NCBI RefSeq assembly: GCF_947489255.1 | Contig: NZ_CANLCY010000004.1 | Coordinates: forward strand, 310,001 to 374,000 | Origin: an uncultured Microbacterium sp. | Lineage (GTDB): Bacteria > Actinomycetota > Actinomycetes > Actinomycetales > Microbacteriaceae | Length of the DNA: 64,000 bases | Direction of reading: 5' to 3' | In this document: positions 1 to 8,251 of the stretch, piece by piece | How positions within the stretch are numbered: position 1 is the first letter of the stretch | Layout of the letters: each line of letters starts with the position of its first letter | Translations under genes and position numbers: made by a program | Notes under the pieces: model-generated | What the model saw: only the letters and a program-made list of their open reading frames with translations | The model's database searches: none | What the model was told of the DNA's origin: nothing

Positions 1-32
1 CCCTGGTCGATGGCGAGGACGTAGTCGGCCAT
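1..32 (-). CDS. glpK: glycerol kinase, N-terminal fragment (cut by window edge)
   Basis: Only the first ten codons are present, reading MADYVLAIDQ, the typical N-terminus of glycerol kinase with the first phosphate-binding strand. The enzyme phosphorylates cytosolic glycerol to sn-glycerol 3-phosphate. An AGGAG ribosome site lies about 7 nt before the ATG (complement of 39-43). It follows glpF on the same strand, so the two probably work as an uptake-and-trapping pair. The rest of the gene is outside the window. Confidence 0.85.
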   Translation of the reverse strand, partial: MADYVLAIDQ

Positions 33-44
33 GGAGGACTCCTT

Positions 45-76
45 TGTCTGGTTCGGTGAATGTCTTGTTCGGTGAA
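45..76. repeat. 16-bp tandem repeat upstream of glpK
   Basis: Two adjacent 16-bp copies, TGTCTGGTTCGGTGAA and TGTCTTGTTCGGTGAA, differ at one base. The second runs into GTTCGGTGAAC, a small palindrome. The position just upstream of the glpK ribosome site suggests a regulator-binding or leader element, but that is inference. Confidence 0.5.
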
Positions 77-97
77 CGGGTGAAGAGGGAAGAGGAG

Positions 98-123
98 GCG
101 GGGGCGTCGGAGGACGCCCCCGC
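98..123 (-). terminator. hairpin between glpF and glpK
   Basis: Perfect 11-bp stem (GCGGGGGCGTC with GACGCCCCCGC) and 4-nt loop, starting 7 bp after the glpF stop. On the minus strand it is followed by a C/T-rich run. It could partly terminate transcripts between glpF and glpK or protect the glpF 3' end. Confidence 0.6.
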
Positions 124-130
124 GACGGGC

Positions 131-886
131 TCAGTTGCCGAGGCTGAGGAGCACGGGGGCCAGCAGGCCCGCGAGCAGACCACCGACGAGCGGGCCGGCG
201 ACCGGGACCCACGCGTAGCCCCAGTCGCTGGAGCCCTTGCCCTTGATGGGCAGGATGGCGTGGGCGATGCGGGGGCCGAGGTCACGGGCCGGGTTGATCG
301 CGTAGCCGGTGGGACCACCGAGCGAGGCGCCGATACCGACCACGAGCAGGGCCACCGGGACCGCGGCGAGACCGCCGATGCCACCGGGGACGCCGATGTC
401 GGCCACGCCGTAATCGCTGAAGCCGAAGATGACGAAGACCAGCACGAAGGTCGCGATGACCTCGGTGAGGAAGTTGAAGCCGTAGGAGCGGATCGCGGGG
501 CCGGTCGAGAACACGCCCAGCTTGTTGGCGGGGTCGGGCTCGTCGTCGAAGTGCTGCTTGTACGACGCCCACGCGAGCACCGCACCGATGATGGCACCGA
601 CGAGCTGGGCGGCCACGGCCACGAGGAATTGGACGAAACCGATCTTGCCCGCGACGAGCAGACCGATCGAGACGGCGGGGTTCAGCTGCGCACCGGAGTA
701 GGCGGAGACGATCACACCGGCGAACACGGCGAGGCCCCACCCCCAGTTCACCATCAGGAAGCCACCGGCGTTGCCCTTGGTCTTGGCCAGGGCCACGTTG
801 GCGACCACGCCACAGCCCAGCAGGATGAGCATCGCGGTGCCGACCACCTCCGAGAGGAAGTACAGCCCCAGGTTCACTTCTTGCAT
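131..886 (-). CDS. glpF: glycerol uptake facilitator (aquaglyceroporin)
   Basis: This 251-residue inner-membrane channel of the MIP family passes glycerol by facilitated diffusion. Both pore motifs are present: NPA at residues 69-71 and NPARD at about 198-202. The Asp after the second NPAR is typical of glycerol channels rather than water-only aquaporins. Hydrophobic segments cover nearly the whole protein, as expected for six membrane helices. It sits upstream of glpK and downstream of glpD on the same strand, so it belongs to the glycerol catabolic block. The start ATG is preceded by a GAAAGG-type ribosome site. Confidence 0.93.
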   Translation of the reverse strand: MQEVNLGLYFLSEVVGTAMLILLGCGVVANVALAKTKGNAGGFLMVNWGWGLAVFAGVIVSAYSGAQLNPAVSIGLLVAGKIGFVQFLVAVAAQLVGAIIGAVLAWASYKQHFDDEPDPANKLGVFSTGPAIRSYGFNFLTEVIATFVLVFVIFGFSDYGVADIGVPGGIGGLAAVPVALLVVGIGASLGGPTGYAINPARDLGPRIAHAILPIKGKGSSDWGYAWVPVAGPLVGGLLAGLLAPVLLSLGN

Positions 887-969
887 GTCGTCATCGACCT
901 TTCTTCTGTCACCCGGACACCTTCGGCTCGGGTGGTGATGCGGCTCGGTGTTCCGAACCTATGCGCGAG

Positions 970-1001
970 GTGCGGGCGTGCGACAGACGGCACGCCCGCA
1001 C
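970..1001 (-). terminator. terminator hairpin after glpD
   Basis: Perfect 12-bp stem (GTGCGGGCGTGC with GCACGCCCGCAC) around an 8-nt loop, six bases past the glpD stop codon. No T-run follows, as in many actinobacterial terminators. It separates glpD from glpF. Confidence 0.7.
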
Positions 1002-1007
1002 GTTCTC

Positions 1008-2726
1008 TCAGATTCGCGCGACTCCGGCCTGCGCCAGGTCGACCCGGTGCGCGGAGCGCAGGATCTCGGTGGTGCGGGCGATCTCGTCGTCGACGCGCTC
1101 GGCATCCCAGCCCAGAGGACCGGCGACGGCCTCGGCGACCTCGCGGAGCGTCCGCTCGGTCATGCCGCCGACGAAGGCGAGGTGCGTGCGGCGCAGCAGC
1201 ACGTCGATGAGGTGCACGACCTGCTCGTTCTGCGCGATGAACTCCAGCTCTTCGCGGTAGTAGCCCTCGGCGTCGGGCACCGGGGTCGGCTCGCTCGGCA
1301 GCGCGGCGAGGACCGCGTCGGCACGCGTGCCGTAGCGCTCGAGCATGGCATCCACGAGCTCGGCGGGGTGAGCATTCGTGCGCGCGGAGACCCAGCGCCG
1401 ACGCTGTTCGGGCGTCGCGGGGAAGCCCGCTCCGCCGCCGATCGACAGTCCCTGCGTGCTGACGCGGTGGGGGCGGCGCAGCTTCTGCAGCGTCTTCATG
1501 CTGAGGTGCTCGGCGAGCGCGCGGAAGGTGGTCCACTTGCCGCCGACGAGGCTCATCGCGGGGACGCCGGCGATCTCGTCTTCGACGATGCGGTAGTCGC
1601 GCGAGACGAAGCCGGGAGCGGTGTCGTCGTGGCGGGGGAGCGGACGGATGCCCGAGAACGTGTAGACGATCTGCGAGCGGTCGACGCCGACGGTGGGGAA
1701 GACGTGGCCGATGAGGTCGAAGAAGTACGCGATCTCGTCGTCGGTGCACACGACCGGCTTCGAGGGGTCGGCGTCGATGTCGGTGGTGCCGACGAGGACG
1801 CGGTCCTTGAGCGGGTAGATGAGGACGATGCGGCCGTCGGAGTGCTCGAAGAAGATCTCGCGCCCACCGGTCGCGGCCAGCAGCTCGGGGTTGTCGAGCA
1901 CGATGTGCGAGCCCTTGGTGCCGCCCATGAACTGGGTCTTGAGGCCCATGGCCTCGTTCGCCAGGTCGGTCCAGGGACCGGCGGTGTTCAGGATGACCTT
2001 GGCCTTGACGCTGAACTCCTCGCCGGAGACCTCGTCGCGCACGCGCACGCCGTTGGCGTCGGCGCCGACCGCCGAGACGTAGTTGACCGCCTGGGTGCGC
2101 CCGCCGCCGGCCTCGATGCCGTCGCGCAGCACGTCGAGCGCGATGCGCTCGGGGTCGTGCATCGACGCGTCGAAGTACGTCGCGGTGTAGGCGAGGTCGT
2201 TGTTGAGCTTCGGCAGCTCCGCAAGCGACTTCTTCTTGCCCAGGAACTTGTGACGGGGGACGCTGCCGCCGTCGCGGGAGAAGGTGTCGTACATGATGAG
2301 GCCGACCTTGATCAGCAGGGCGCCGCGCTCGTTGGGCTTTCCGCGACCGTGCGTCACCAGCAGGCGGAACGGGGCGGACAGGATGCCGGAGAACGTCTTG
2401 TAGATCGGGATGGTGGTCTCGAGCGGCTTGACGTAGTGGGGGGCCGTCTTGAGCAGGTCGTTGCGCTCGGTGACCGCCTCCTTCACGAGACGGAACTCGC
2501 CGTTCTCGAGGTAGCGGATGCCGCCGTGCACCATGTGGCTGGAAGCCGAGGAGGCGCCGGACACGAAGTCGCCGCGCTCGACGAGGGCGACGCTGACACC
2601 CTGGAGGGCCAGGTCGCGCAGAGTGGCGAGGCCGTTGATGCCCCCGCCGATGATCAGGACGTCGAGGTCCTCGGCGTCACGGAGCGCCTGGACGTCGGCG
2701 CGGAGCGAAGAAGTAGGGGACGACAT
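1008..2726 (-). CDS. glpD: glycerol-3-phosphate dehydrogenase (FAD, aerobic type)
   Basis: This 572-residue flavoprotein oxidises glycerol 3-phosphate to dihydroxyacetone phosphate and passes electrons to membrane quinone. The N-terminal dinucleotide-binding fold shows LIIGGGINGLATLRDLALQG at about residues 24-43, followed by an FAD contact region with the HMVHGGIRYLE stretch. A GIRPL segment and a C-terminal helical domain are also typical, and the length fits the family. It lies next to glpF and glpK and diverges from the SorC-type regulator, whose putative operator lies between their starts. A GAAAGG ribosome site precedes the ATG. Confidence 0.95.
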   Translation of the reverse strand: MSSPTSSLRADVQALRDAEDLDVLIIGGGINGLATLRDLALQGVSVALVERGDFVSGASSASSHMVHGGIRYLENGEFRLVKEAVTERNDLLKTAPHYVKPLETTIPIYKTFSGILSAPFRLLVTHGRGKPNERGALLIKVGLIMYDTFSRDGGSVPRHKFLGKKKSLAELPKLNNDLAYTATYFDASMHDPERIALDVLRDGIEAGGGRTQAVNYVSAVGADANGVRVRDEVSGEEFSVKAKVILNTAGPWTDLANEAMGLKTQFMGGTKGSHIVLDNPELLAATGGREIFFEHSDGRIVLIYPLKDRVLVGTTDIDADPSKPVVCTDDEIAYFFDLIGHVFPTVGVDRSQIVYTFSGIRPLPRHDDTAPGFVSRDYRIVEDEIAGVPAMSLVGGKWTTFRALAEHLSMKTLQKLRRPHRVSTQGLSIGGGAGFPATPEQRRRWVSARTNAHPAELVDAMLERYGTRADAVLAALPSEPTPVPDAEGYYREELEFIAQNEQVVHLIDVLLRRTHLAFVGGMTERTLREVAEAVAGPLGWDAERVDDEIARTTEILRSAHRVDLAQAGVARI

Positions 2727-2775
2727 GTCGACTGCGACCTTTCGTTGTTGGTACGACGATCAGGATGCGCCCGTC

Positions 2776-2810
2776 TGCACGTTGTTGCAAGCCCCTTGAA
2801 CAAACGTGCA
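2776..2810. promoter_or_regulatory. 35-bp palindromic operator between glpD and the regulator
   Basis: The left half TGCACGTTGTTGCAAG and the reversed right half TGCACGTTTGTTCAAG match closely, with a short CCC-type centre. It lies midway between divergent glpD and the SorC-type regulator, and its right edge covers the alternative GTG start at 2806. SorC-family tetramers bind long palindromes of this kind, so it is the likely binding site of the adjacent regulator. That assignment is inference. Confidence 0.75.
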
Positions 2811-2838
2811 GAATGGTATCCATGAAGGTGGCCGGACG

Positions 2839-3804
2839 GTGACGACACAGGCGGAGGAGCGCTCCCGCGACGCGCTTCGCGCCGCGCAGCTCTACTACAT
2901 GCAGGACCTCACCATGGACGCCATCGCGCACGAGATGCGCGTTTCGCGCTCCTCGGTGTCGCGCCTGCTGCAGCACGCGCGCGACGTGGGACTGGTGACG
3001 ATCTCGATCAGCCCGCCCGACGACGCGCGCGGGCAGATGGCGCAGCGCATCGCGGACCGCTTCGGCATCACGGCGCACATCGTGCCCACGCCGGCGCGCA
3101 CCTCCGAGGCCGAGCGCCTGGAGCGGACCGCCCTGACGGCGGCGCGGATCCTCGCCGAACGGGTCGAGTCGTCGATGACCGTCGGCGTCGCATGGGGATC
3201 CACGCTCTCGGCCATGGCGCGTCACGTGCCGCTGAAGGACGTGCACGACACCCACATCGTGCAGATGAACGGTGCCGCGAACGTCCGCACCTCCGGCATC
3301 CCGTATGCCGGGGAGATCCTGTCGAAGTTCGGTGCGGCGTGGTCGTCGTCGGTGCACCAATTCCCGGTGCCCGCGCTGTTCGACGATCCGCGCACGAAGC
3401 AGGCGATGTGGCGGGAGCGTTCCGTGCGCTCGGTGCTGGAGATCCAGCAGCGCGTGGGACTGTTCGTCTTCGGCCTCGGTTCGCCACACGCCGACGTGCC
3501 CTCGCACGTCTACAGCGGCGACTACTTCGACGAGCGCGACCGGTCCGTCATCGAACGCGAAGGAGTCGTCGGCGACTGCGCGACGGTGTTCTACCGCGCC
3601 GACGGCTCGAGCGACATCCCCGAGCTCAACGCGCGCTCCAGCGGACCCGACCTCGACACCGTCCGTCGCATCCCGCGGCGGTTCTGCGTCGTGTCGAGCC
3701 TGTCGAAGCTCGACGGGCTGCGCGGCGCGCTGGCGGCGGGGCTGGTCACCGAGCTCGTCGTCGAGGAAGCCCTCGCGCGACGCCTGCTCAGCGTCACGCG
3801 CTGA
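2839..3804 (+). CDS. SorC/DeoR-type sugar-binding transcriptional regulator
   Basis: This regulator of about 321 residues has an N-terminal helix-turn-helix (AIAHEMRVSRSSVSRLL) and a C-terminal sugar-phosphate-sensing domain of the SorC family (GVAWGSTLS motif, FGLGSPHADVPSH). I chose the GTG at 2839 because AAGGTGG lies 7 nt upstream; the earlier in-frame GTG at 2806 falls inside the palindrome. It is divergent from glpD and precedes the dha cluster on the opposite strand, so it probably responds to a phosphorylated glycerol or dihydroxyacetone intermediate. The effector cannot be read from sequence. Confidence 0.85.
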   Translation: MTTQAEERSRDALRAAQLYYMQDLTMDAIAHEMRVSRSSVSRLLQHARDVGLVTISISPPDDARGQMAQRIADRFGITAHIVPTPARTSEAERLERTALTAARILAERVESSMTVGVAWGSTLSAMARHVPLKDVHDTHIVQMNGAANVRTSGIPYAGEILSKFGAAWSSSVHQFPVPALFDDPRTKQAMWRERSVRSVLEIQQRVGLFVFGLGSPHADVPSHVYSGDYFDERDRSVIEREGVVGDCATVFYRADGSSDIPELNARSSGPDLDTVRRIPRRFCVVSSLSKLDGLRGALAAGLVTELVVEEALARRLLSVTR

Positions 3805-3841
3805 TCGCGCTCGCCGCCCGGGGTGCCGCGGTCGCCCGACC

Positions 3842-4585
3842 TCAGCGCTCGCCGAACCCGTCGTCGATGAGCGTGCGGAGCTCGTCGAGCGCCTGCTGCG
3901 CCTGCGGACCGGACGCGCTCACGCGTACCCGAGCCCCCTGCCGCACGCCCAGCGCCATGAGGGCCAGCAGGCTGCGCCCCGAGACCTCGTCGCCGCCGGC
4001 GTCGAGGTCGACGATGCGCACGTCGGCGTCGTACCGCGATGCCGCCTTGACGAAGGTCGCCGCGGGGCGGGCGTGCAGTCCCGAGGGATTGACGATCCGC
4101 GCCTCGAACGACCTCTCGTCGGCGGACGCGGCATCCCCTGACGGCGCCGCGTCCTCCGGGGGCCCGACGGATGCCGGCGCGCCGTCGTCGCCGAGCTGAC
4201 GCCGCTTCGCCTCGCCCGCTCCGCGCACCTCCGTCGCCACCGCGTCCAGATCCGCCCCGCCGGCGGCCGTGACCACCGCGGCGACCAGTCCCTCGACGAA
4301 GGGTGCCGGGCTGAGCCGCACGCGCTCGGGACCCGAGACGAACTCGAGAGCCGTTTCGGCGCTGAGGAGGGCCGAGCCCAGGTCCATCAGCACGAGCACG
4401 CCCTCGCCCGAGTCGGCCTCGTCGATCGCGGCGGCGATGGCGACGGCATCCGTCCCGAGGTCGCCGTCGGGACCGCCCGCGGCCACGCGTACGACCGGGG
4501 GCTCGGCCCCGCCCATCTGCAGGGCGAGCTCCACAGCCGCCTCCGCCAGGGCGCGACTGTGCGAGACCGCGACGATGCCGATCAC
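3842..4585 (-). CDS. dhaM: PTS-dependent dihydroxyacetone kinase phosphotransferase subunit DhaM (EIIA-HPr fusion)
   Basis: This 247-residue protein supplies phosphate to DhaL-bound ADP in the PTS-type dihydroxyacetone kinase. Residues 1-120 form a mannose-type EIIA domain with the phospho-histidine in AVSHSRALAEAA (His9). After an Ala/Pro-rich linker, residues 161-247 form an HPr domain with SGLHARPA (His171). The third domain of some DhaM proteins, the enzyme-I-like part, is absent, so general enzyme I must phosphorylate it. The GTG start overlaps the dhaL stop by four bases (GTGA), which favours this start over longer upstream frames. Confidence 0.92.
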   Translation of the reverse strand: MIGIVAVSHSRALAEAAVELALQMGGAEPPVVRVAAGGPDGDLGTDAVAIAAAIDEADSGEGVLVLMDLGSALLSAETALEFVSGPERVRLSPAPFVEGLVAAVVTAAGGADLDAVATEVRGAGEAKRRQLGDDGAPASVGPPEDAAPSGDAASADERSFEARIVNPSGLHARPAATFVKAASRYDADVRIVDLDAGGDEVSGRSLLALMALGVRQGARVRVSASGPQAQQALDELRTLIDDGFGER

Positions 4586-5226
4586 GCGTCGGCCGCCAGG
4601 GCGTCGCGCAGGGCTTCGAGCAGGAGCGTCGCCGAGGCCGCTCCCGGGTCGAGGTGTCCGGCGCTGCGTTCGCCGAGGTAGCTCGCACGCCCCTTCCGCG
4701 CGACGAGGGGCTCCGTCGCGTCGCGGCCGCGCGCGGCGGCCTCTGCTGCGGCACGCGCGGCGTCGGCTGGCGTCGCGCCCCCCTCGGCCGCGGAATCCCA
4801 CGCCTCGAGGGCGGGGGAGAGGGCGTCGATCATGGTCTTGTCACCGACCTCGGCCTTGCCGCGGGCGATGACGCCCTCGACGCCGGCCCGGAGCGCGACG
4901 CCGAGGGCCGCGGCATCCACGGGGTCCGCATCGGCGAGGGCGGGGCCCATGCGCAGGAAGAGGGTGCCGTAGAGCGGGCCGCTGGCCCCGCCGACAGTGG
5001 AGACGAGCGTCATCCCCACCGTCTTGAACAGGTCGGTCGGACTGCTCGGCGAGGGGTCGAGCTTGGCCACGACCGCCTCGAGACCGCGCGCCATGTTCGA
5101 GCCGTGATCGGCGTCGCCGATCTCGGAGTCGAGGCGCGTCAACTCGTCTTTGTGCTGCTGGACCGCGTCACGGAACGCGTGGACCCACGCGACGAGGTCT
5201 TCTGTCGTGACGGAGGCGCCGCTCAT
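4582..5226 (-). CDS. dhaL: dihydroxyacetone kinase ADP-binding subunit DhaL
   Basis: This 214-residue subunit holds ADP as a cofactor, which DhaM rephosphorylates, and transfers the phosphate to dihydroxyacetone on DhaK. The metal-binding DSEIGDADHGSNMARG segment near residues 33-48 carries the three conserved Asp residues. A GGASGPLYGTLFLRMG stretch and a C-terminal GRASYLGERSAGHLDPGA stretch also match the family. It overlaps dhaK upstream (ATGA) and dhaM downstream (GTGA), so the three are translationally coupled. Confidence 0.94.
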   Translation of the reverse strand: MSGASVTTEDLVAWVHAFRDAVQQHKDELTRLDSEIGDADHGSNMARGLEAVVAKLDPSPSSPTDLFKTVGMTLVSTVGGASGPLYGTLFLRMGPALADADPVDAAALGVALRAGVEGVIARGKAEVGDKTMIDALSPALEAWDSAAEGGATPADAARAAAEAAARGRDATEPLVARKGRASYLGERSAGHLDPGAASATLLLEALRDALAADA

Positions 5227-6218
5227 GCGCCCCACCGCAGGCCGGGGGTGACGACGGGCGCGTCCCACAGGCGCAGCATCTCGTCGTCGGCCTTGACGAC
5301 CGTGAGCGAGGCACCGGCCATGTCGAGGCTCGTGATGTAGTCGCCGATGAGCACGCGCTGCACGTCGACGCCCGCGTCGGCCAGCAGCGGCGCGATCTCG
5401 CCGTAGAGCAGGTACTGCTCGATGAGCGGCGTGCCTCCGAGGCCCGACAGCAGGACGATCGCGGGACCCACCGCGTCGCCGAAGTCGTGCACGATCGGGT
5501 CGACCGTGAGCTTCGCGATCTCGTGGGCGGATGCCAGCTTCACGCGCGAGCGGCCGGGTTCGCCGTGGATGCCGACACCGACCTCCATCTCGTCGTCGGG
5601 GAGCTCGAAGGTGGGTCGACCGGCCGCGGGAACGGTGCAGCTGGTGAGCGCCACGCCCATCGAGCGTCCGGCGACGGAGACGCGGCGCGCGAGCTCGGCG
5701 ACGGCGGAGAGATCGGCCCCCTCCTCGGCCAGGGCGCCGACGATCTTCTCGAGGATGACGGTGGTTCCGGTGCCCCGGCGGCCGGCGGTCCACGTCGAGT
5801 CCTGGACGGCGACGTCGTCGGCGACGACGACCGACTCCACCTGCACGCCCTCGGCGGCGGCGAGTTCGGCGGCCATCTCGAAGTTGAGCACGTCGCCGGT
5901 GTAGTTCTTCACGATGTGCAGCACGCCCGCGCCGGAGTCGGCCGCCTGCGTGGCGGCGAGCACCTGATCGGGCGTGGGGGAGGTGAAGACCTCGCCCGCC
6001 GCGGCCGCGTCGAGCATGCCGCGGCCGACGAAGCCACCGTGCATCGGCTCGTGACCGGAGCCCCCGCCGGAGACCAGGGCCACCTTGCCCGCGCGGGTCG
6101 GTTCCGCTCTCAGGATGACGCGGTTCTCGGCATCCACGCGGAGATCGGGGTGAGCCGCCTGGATACCGCGCAGGGCCTCGGCCAGCACATCGGCCGGGTC
6201 GTTGACGAACTTCTTCAC
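5223..6218 (-). CDS. dhaK: dihydroxyacetone kinase substrate-binding subunit DhaK
   Basis: This 331-residue protein binds dihydroxyacetone covalently as a hemiaminal on a histidine and presents it to DhaL for phosphorylation. The covalent histidine lies in GVGIHGEPG (about His217), and the glycine-rich GGGSGHEPMHGG loop lies at residues 51-62. The start is the GTG at 6218, giving MKKFVNDPADVL, 5 nt after a strong GAGGAGG ribosome site. It is the first gene of dhaKLM. Product flows into glycolysis as dihydroxyacetone phosphate, the same intermediate made by glpD. Confidence 0.95.
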   Translation of the reverse strand: MKKFVNDPADVLAEALRGIQAAHPDLRVDAENRVILRAEPTRAGKVALVSGGGSGHEPMHGGFVGRGMLDAAAAGEVFTSPTPDQVLAATQAADSGAGVLHIVKNYTGDVLNFEMAAELAAAEGVQVESVVVADDVAVQDSTWTAGRRGTGTTVILEKIVGALAEEGADLSAVAELARRVSVAGRSMGVALTSCTVPAAGRPTFELPDDEMEVGVGIHGEPGRSRVKLASAHEIAKLTVDPIVHDFGDAVGPAIVLLSGLGGTPLIEQYLLYGEIAPLLADAGVDVQRVLIGDYITSLDMAGASLTVVKADDEMLRLWDAPVVTPGLRWGA

Positions 6219-6323
6219 GATGCCTCCTCGTTGTGGCGTCGACCGTTCGGGCCGTCTCCCATGACCATGCTCGTCGGGCGACGCCACGTCAAGAGTGCGA
6301 GGGGGCGGGTGCGAGGCGGTGCC

Positions 6324-7076
6324 TCAGAGGCGCTCGTGCGGAAGGACCTGCTTGATGCGCTCGATCGGGTTCTGCGCGGGGGCCTCGTTGTAGGCGTTCG
6401 CGAGTTCCTGGCCGCTCAGGGCGTGGATCGCGGCCATGATCTCGTCGGTGGCTCCGCGACGGGCGCGCCCCGAGGTGGCCGGTCCGTGCGGGGAGAGGTC
6501 GAGGGGCTCGCCGAAACGCACCGTGATGCGCTCGCTCGTGCTGGGGAACTTCGCGCCCACCGGCATCGCCTTGTCGGTGCCGATGAGCCCCACCGGGACC
6601 ACCGGGGCGCCGGTCTGCAGCGCGAGGAACGCCACTCCGGTGCGGCCCTTGTAGAGCCGGCCGTCGAGGGAGCGCGTGCCCTCGGGATAGAGCGCGACGG
6701 CGCGACCGTCTTCCAGGAGCACCCGCTGCTGGTCGAGCGCGTCGAGCGCCTTCTGGCCCGCGCCGCGCTCGACGGCGATCGCGCCGATGGCGGTGAAGAA
6801 CTGCCGGGAGGCCCACTTCTCGAAGTACGCCGATTTCGCCATGAAGTGCACGGGGCGGGGCGCGGCGACCGGGATGGCGATGGAGTCGATGAACGACAGG
6901 TGATTGCTCGCGAAGATGACCGGACCGGTGCGCGGGACGTTCTCCCGCCCCTCGATACGCGGACGGTAGACGGCGCGGGCCAGGGGGGCGATGAGGAATC
7001 GTCCGAGTCCATAGGCCGCGCCCATCTGCTGCGGCGGAGCGGCGGCGGGGGTCTCGGCGGGCAGGTCGGAACTCAC
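6324..7076 (-). CDS. plsC: 1-acyl-sn-glycerol-3-phosphate acyltransferase
   Basis: This 250-residue acyltransferase makes phosphatidic acid by adding the second acyl chain to lysophosphatidate at the membrane. The catalytic NHX4D motif is at N58-H59 to D64 (SNHLSFID), and the glycerophosphate-binding EGTRS motif follows in YPEGTRSLDG. The GTG start lies exactly 6 nt after a TAGCCT hexamer, so the mRNA is probably leaderless. The neighbouring glycerol genes supply its substrate backbone, but no operon link is visible. Confidence 0.9.
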   Translation of the reverse strand: MSSDLPAETPAAAPPQQMGAAYGLGRFLIAPLARAVYRPRIEGRENVPRTGPVIFASNHLSFIDSIAIPVAAPRPVHFMAKSAYFEKWASRQFFTAIGAIAVERGAGQKALDALDQQRVLLEDGRAVALYPEGTRSLDGRLYKGRTGVAFLALQTGAPVVPVGLIGTDKAMPVGAKFPSTSERITVRFGEPLDLSPHGPATSGRARRGATDEIMAAIHALSGQELANAYNEAPAQNPIERIKQVLPHERL

Positions 7077-7082
7077 CCGTCG

Positions 7083-7088
7083 AGGCTA
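7083..7088 (-). promoter_or_regulatory. -10 hexamer TAGCCT of plsC
   Basis: The hexamer ends 6 nt before the GTG, which would put the transcription start on the start codon (leaderless). Confidence 0.6.
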
Positions 7089-7220
7089 CTAGCCGCCGCA
7101 TGCCCGGGCGTGCATGGGGCGGCGCGCCTCCCGCGCGGCTCGCGCGCCGCGCTCTCCCAGCCGCACCAAAGCCGGATGCGCGAGGATGGGGGCTTCCCGT
7201 CTTCCTCCGAGAGGTCTCCC

Positions 7221-8180
7221 GTGCGCTTCCGCCCGATCGCTTCCCTGTCCGTCGCCGCCGTCGCGGTGCTGCTGCTGGCCGGCTGCTCCGGCTCGTCCAC
7301 CGACGCGCAGACGCCCGACGCCACGGCGACCCCGGATGCCGGAGCCTGCCAGACGCCGTTCACCGGCGACGTCCCCGCCGGCCTCGAGGTGTCGGGCGAC
7401 TTCCAGGGCCCCGTCACCGTGACGCGCCCCGACGGCTTCGCGCCCGGCGACATCCAGCGCAGCACCCTCATCGAGGGCAGTGGCGACGAGATTCAGGCCG
7501 GCGACATCGTCAAGGCCAACTACACGGTGATCGACGCCAGCACCGGAGACGTCGTGCTGGACTCGCTGTCGTCCGACCCCTCCGGGATGGACATGATCGT
7601 CAACTCCCAGCAGATCTTCGGCGCGGCCGTGTCGTGCGTGCCCGTCGGCTCGCGCACCGTGTCGACCTTCCCCGCCGGCATCCTGGGTGAGGGCTCGCCC
7701 GCCTACGTGCTCGTGGCCGACGCGATCGCGGAGCTGCCGACGCGCGCCGACGGCACGGAGGTCGCCCCGGCCGACGGCATGCCCACCGTGACCTTCGCCG
7801 ACAACGGTGCGCCCACGATCACCGTGCCGAGCACCCCCGCCCCGACCGAGACCCGCGTGGAGAACCTGCGCCAGGGCTCGGGCGACGTGGTCAACCCCGG
7901 CGACACCGTGATCGTGCAGTACACCGGCGTGCTCTACGACGGCGGGACCGTCTTCGACTCGAGCTGGGACAAGGGGGCGCCGACGCAGTTCGCGACCACC
8001 GCCGTCGTCCCGGGATTCAAGAAGGCGCTCGAGGGTCAGACGGTCGGTTCGCAGGTCGTCGCCGTCATCCCGCCCGCCGACGGCTACGGGGACCAGGCTC
8101 AGGGCTCGATCCCGGCGAACTCGACGCTCGTGTTCGTCGTCGACATCCTCGGCGTGCAGCACGCGCCCGCGGCCCAGTAA
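7221..8180 (+). CDS. FKBP-type peptidyl-prolyl isomerase, lipoprotein
   Basis: This exported lipoprotein has 319 residues. The signal peptide ends in the lipobox LLAGC, with the modified cysteine at residue 22. A divergent FKBP-like repeat spans about residues 50-185. A complete C-terminal FKBP domain spans about residues 210-315 (GDTVIVQYTGVLYDGGTVFDSSW and PGFKKALEGQ). It should speed proline isomerisation during folding of secreted proteins at the outer face of the membrane. The N-terminal repeat lacks the FDSSW-type core and may be inactive. The GTG start is chosen because it gives an intact signal peptide. Confidence 0.88.
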   Translation: MRFRPIASLSVAAVAVLLLAGCSGSSTDAQTPDATATPDAGACQTPFTGDVPAGLEVSGDFQGPVTVTRPDGFAPGDIQRSTLIEGSGDEIQAGDIVKANYTVIDASTGDVVLDSLSSDPSGMDMIVNSQQIFGAAVSCVPVGSRTVSTFPAGILGEGSPAYVLVADAIAELPTRADGTEVAPADGMPTVTFADNGAPTITVPSTPAPTETRVENLRQGSGDVVNPGDTVIVQYTGVLYDGGTVFDSSWDKGAPTQFATTAVVPGFKKALEGQTVGSQVVAVIPPADGYGDQAQGSIPANSTLVFVVDILGVQHAPAAQ

Positions 8181-8239
8181 CCCGTCCGACGCGTCGCGGG
8201 CCCGCCCGTGCGGCGCGGCCCGCGGCGGCCGGGGCTCAG

Positions 8240-8245
8240 TAGGCT
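8240..8245 (+). promoter_or_regulatory. -10 hexamer TAGGCT of dxr
   Basis: Six bases (GACGGG) separate this hexamer from the dxr ATG, which fits a leaderless transcript. Confidence 0.65.
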
Positions 8246-8251
8246 GACGGG

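Noticed and set aside
948..2825. Long open frame on the plus strand opposite glpD
   Set aside because: GC-rich third positions keep antisense frames open. Its product is a low-complexity Arg/Gly/Val/Asp shadow with no motif, while glpD is certain.
6233..6287. GTGGCGTCG / CGACGCCAC inverted repeat before dhaK
   Set aside because: Arms are 37 bp apart and of ordinary local composition. Too weak to call an operator, and unlike the palindrome at 2776.
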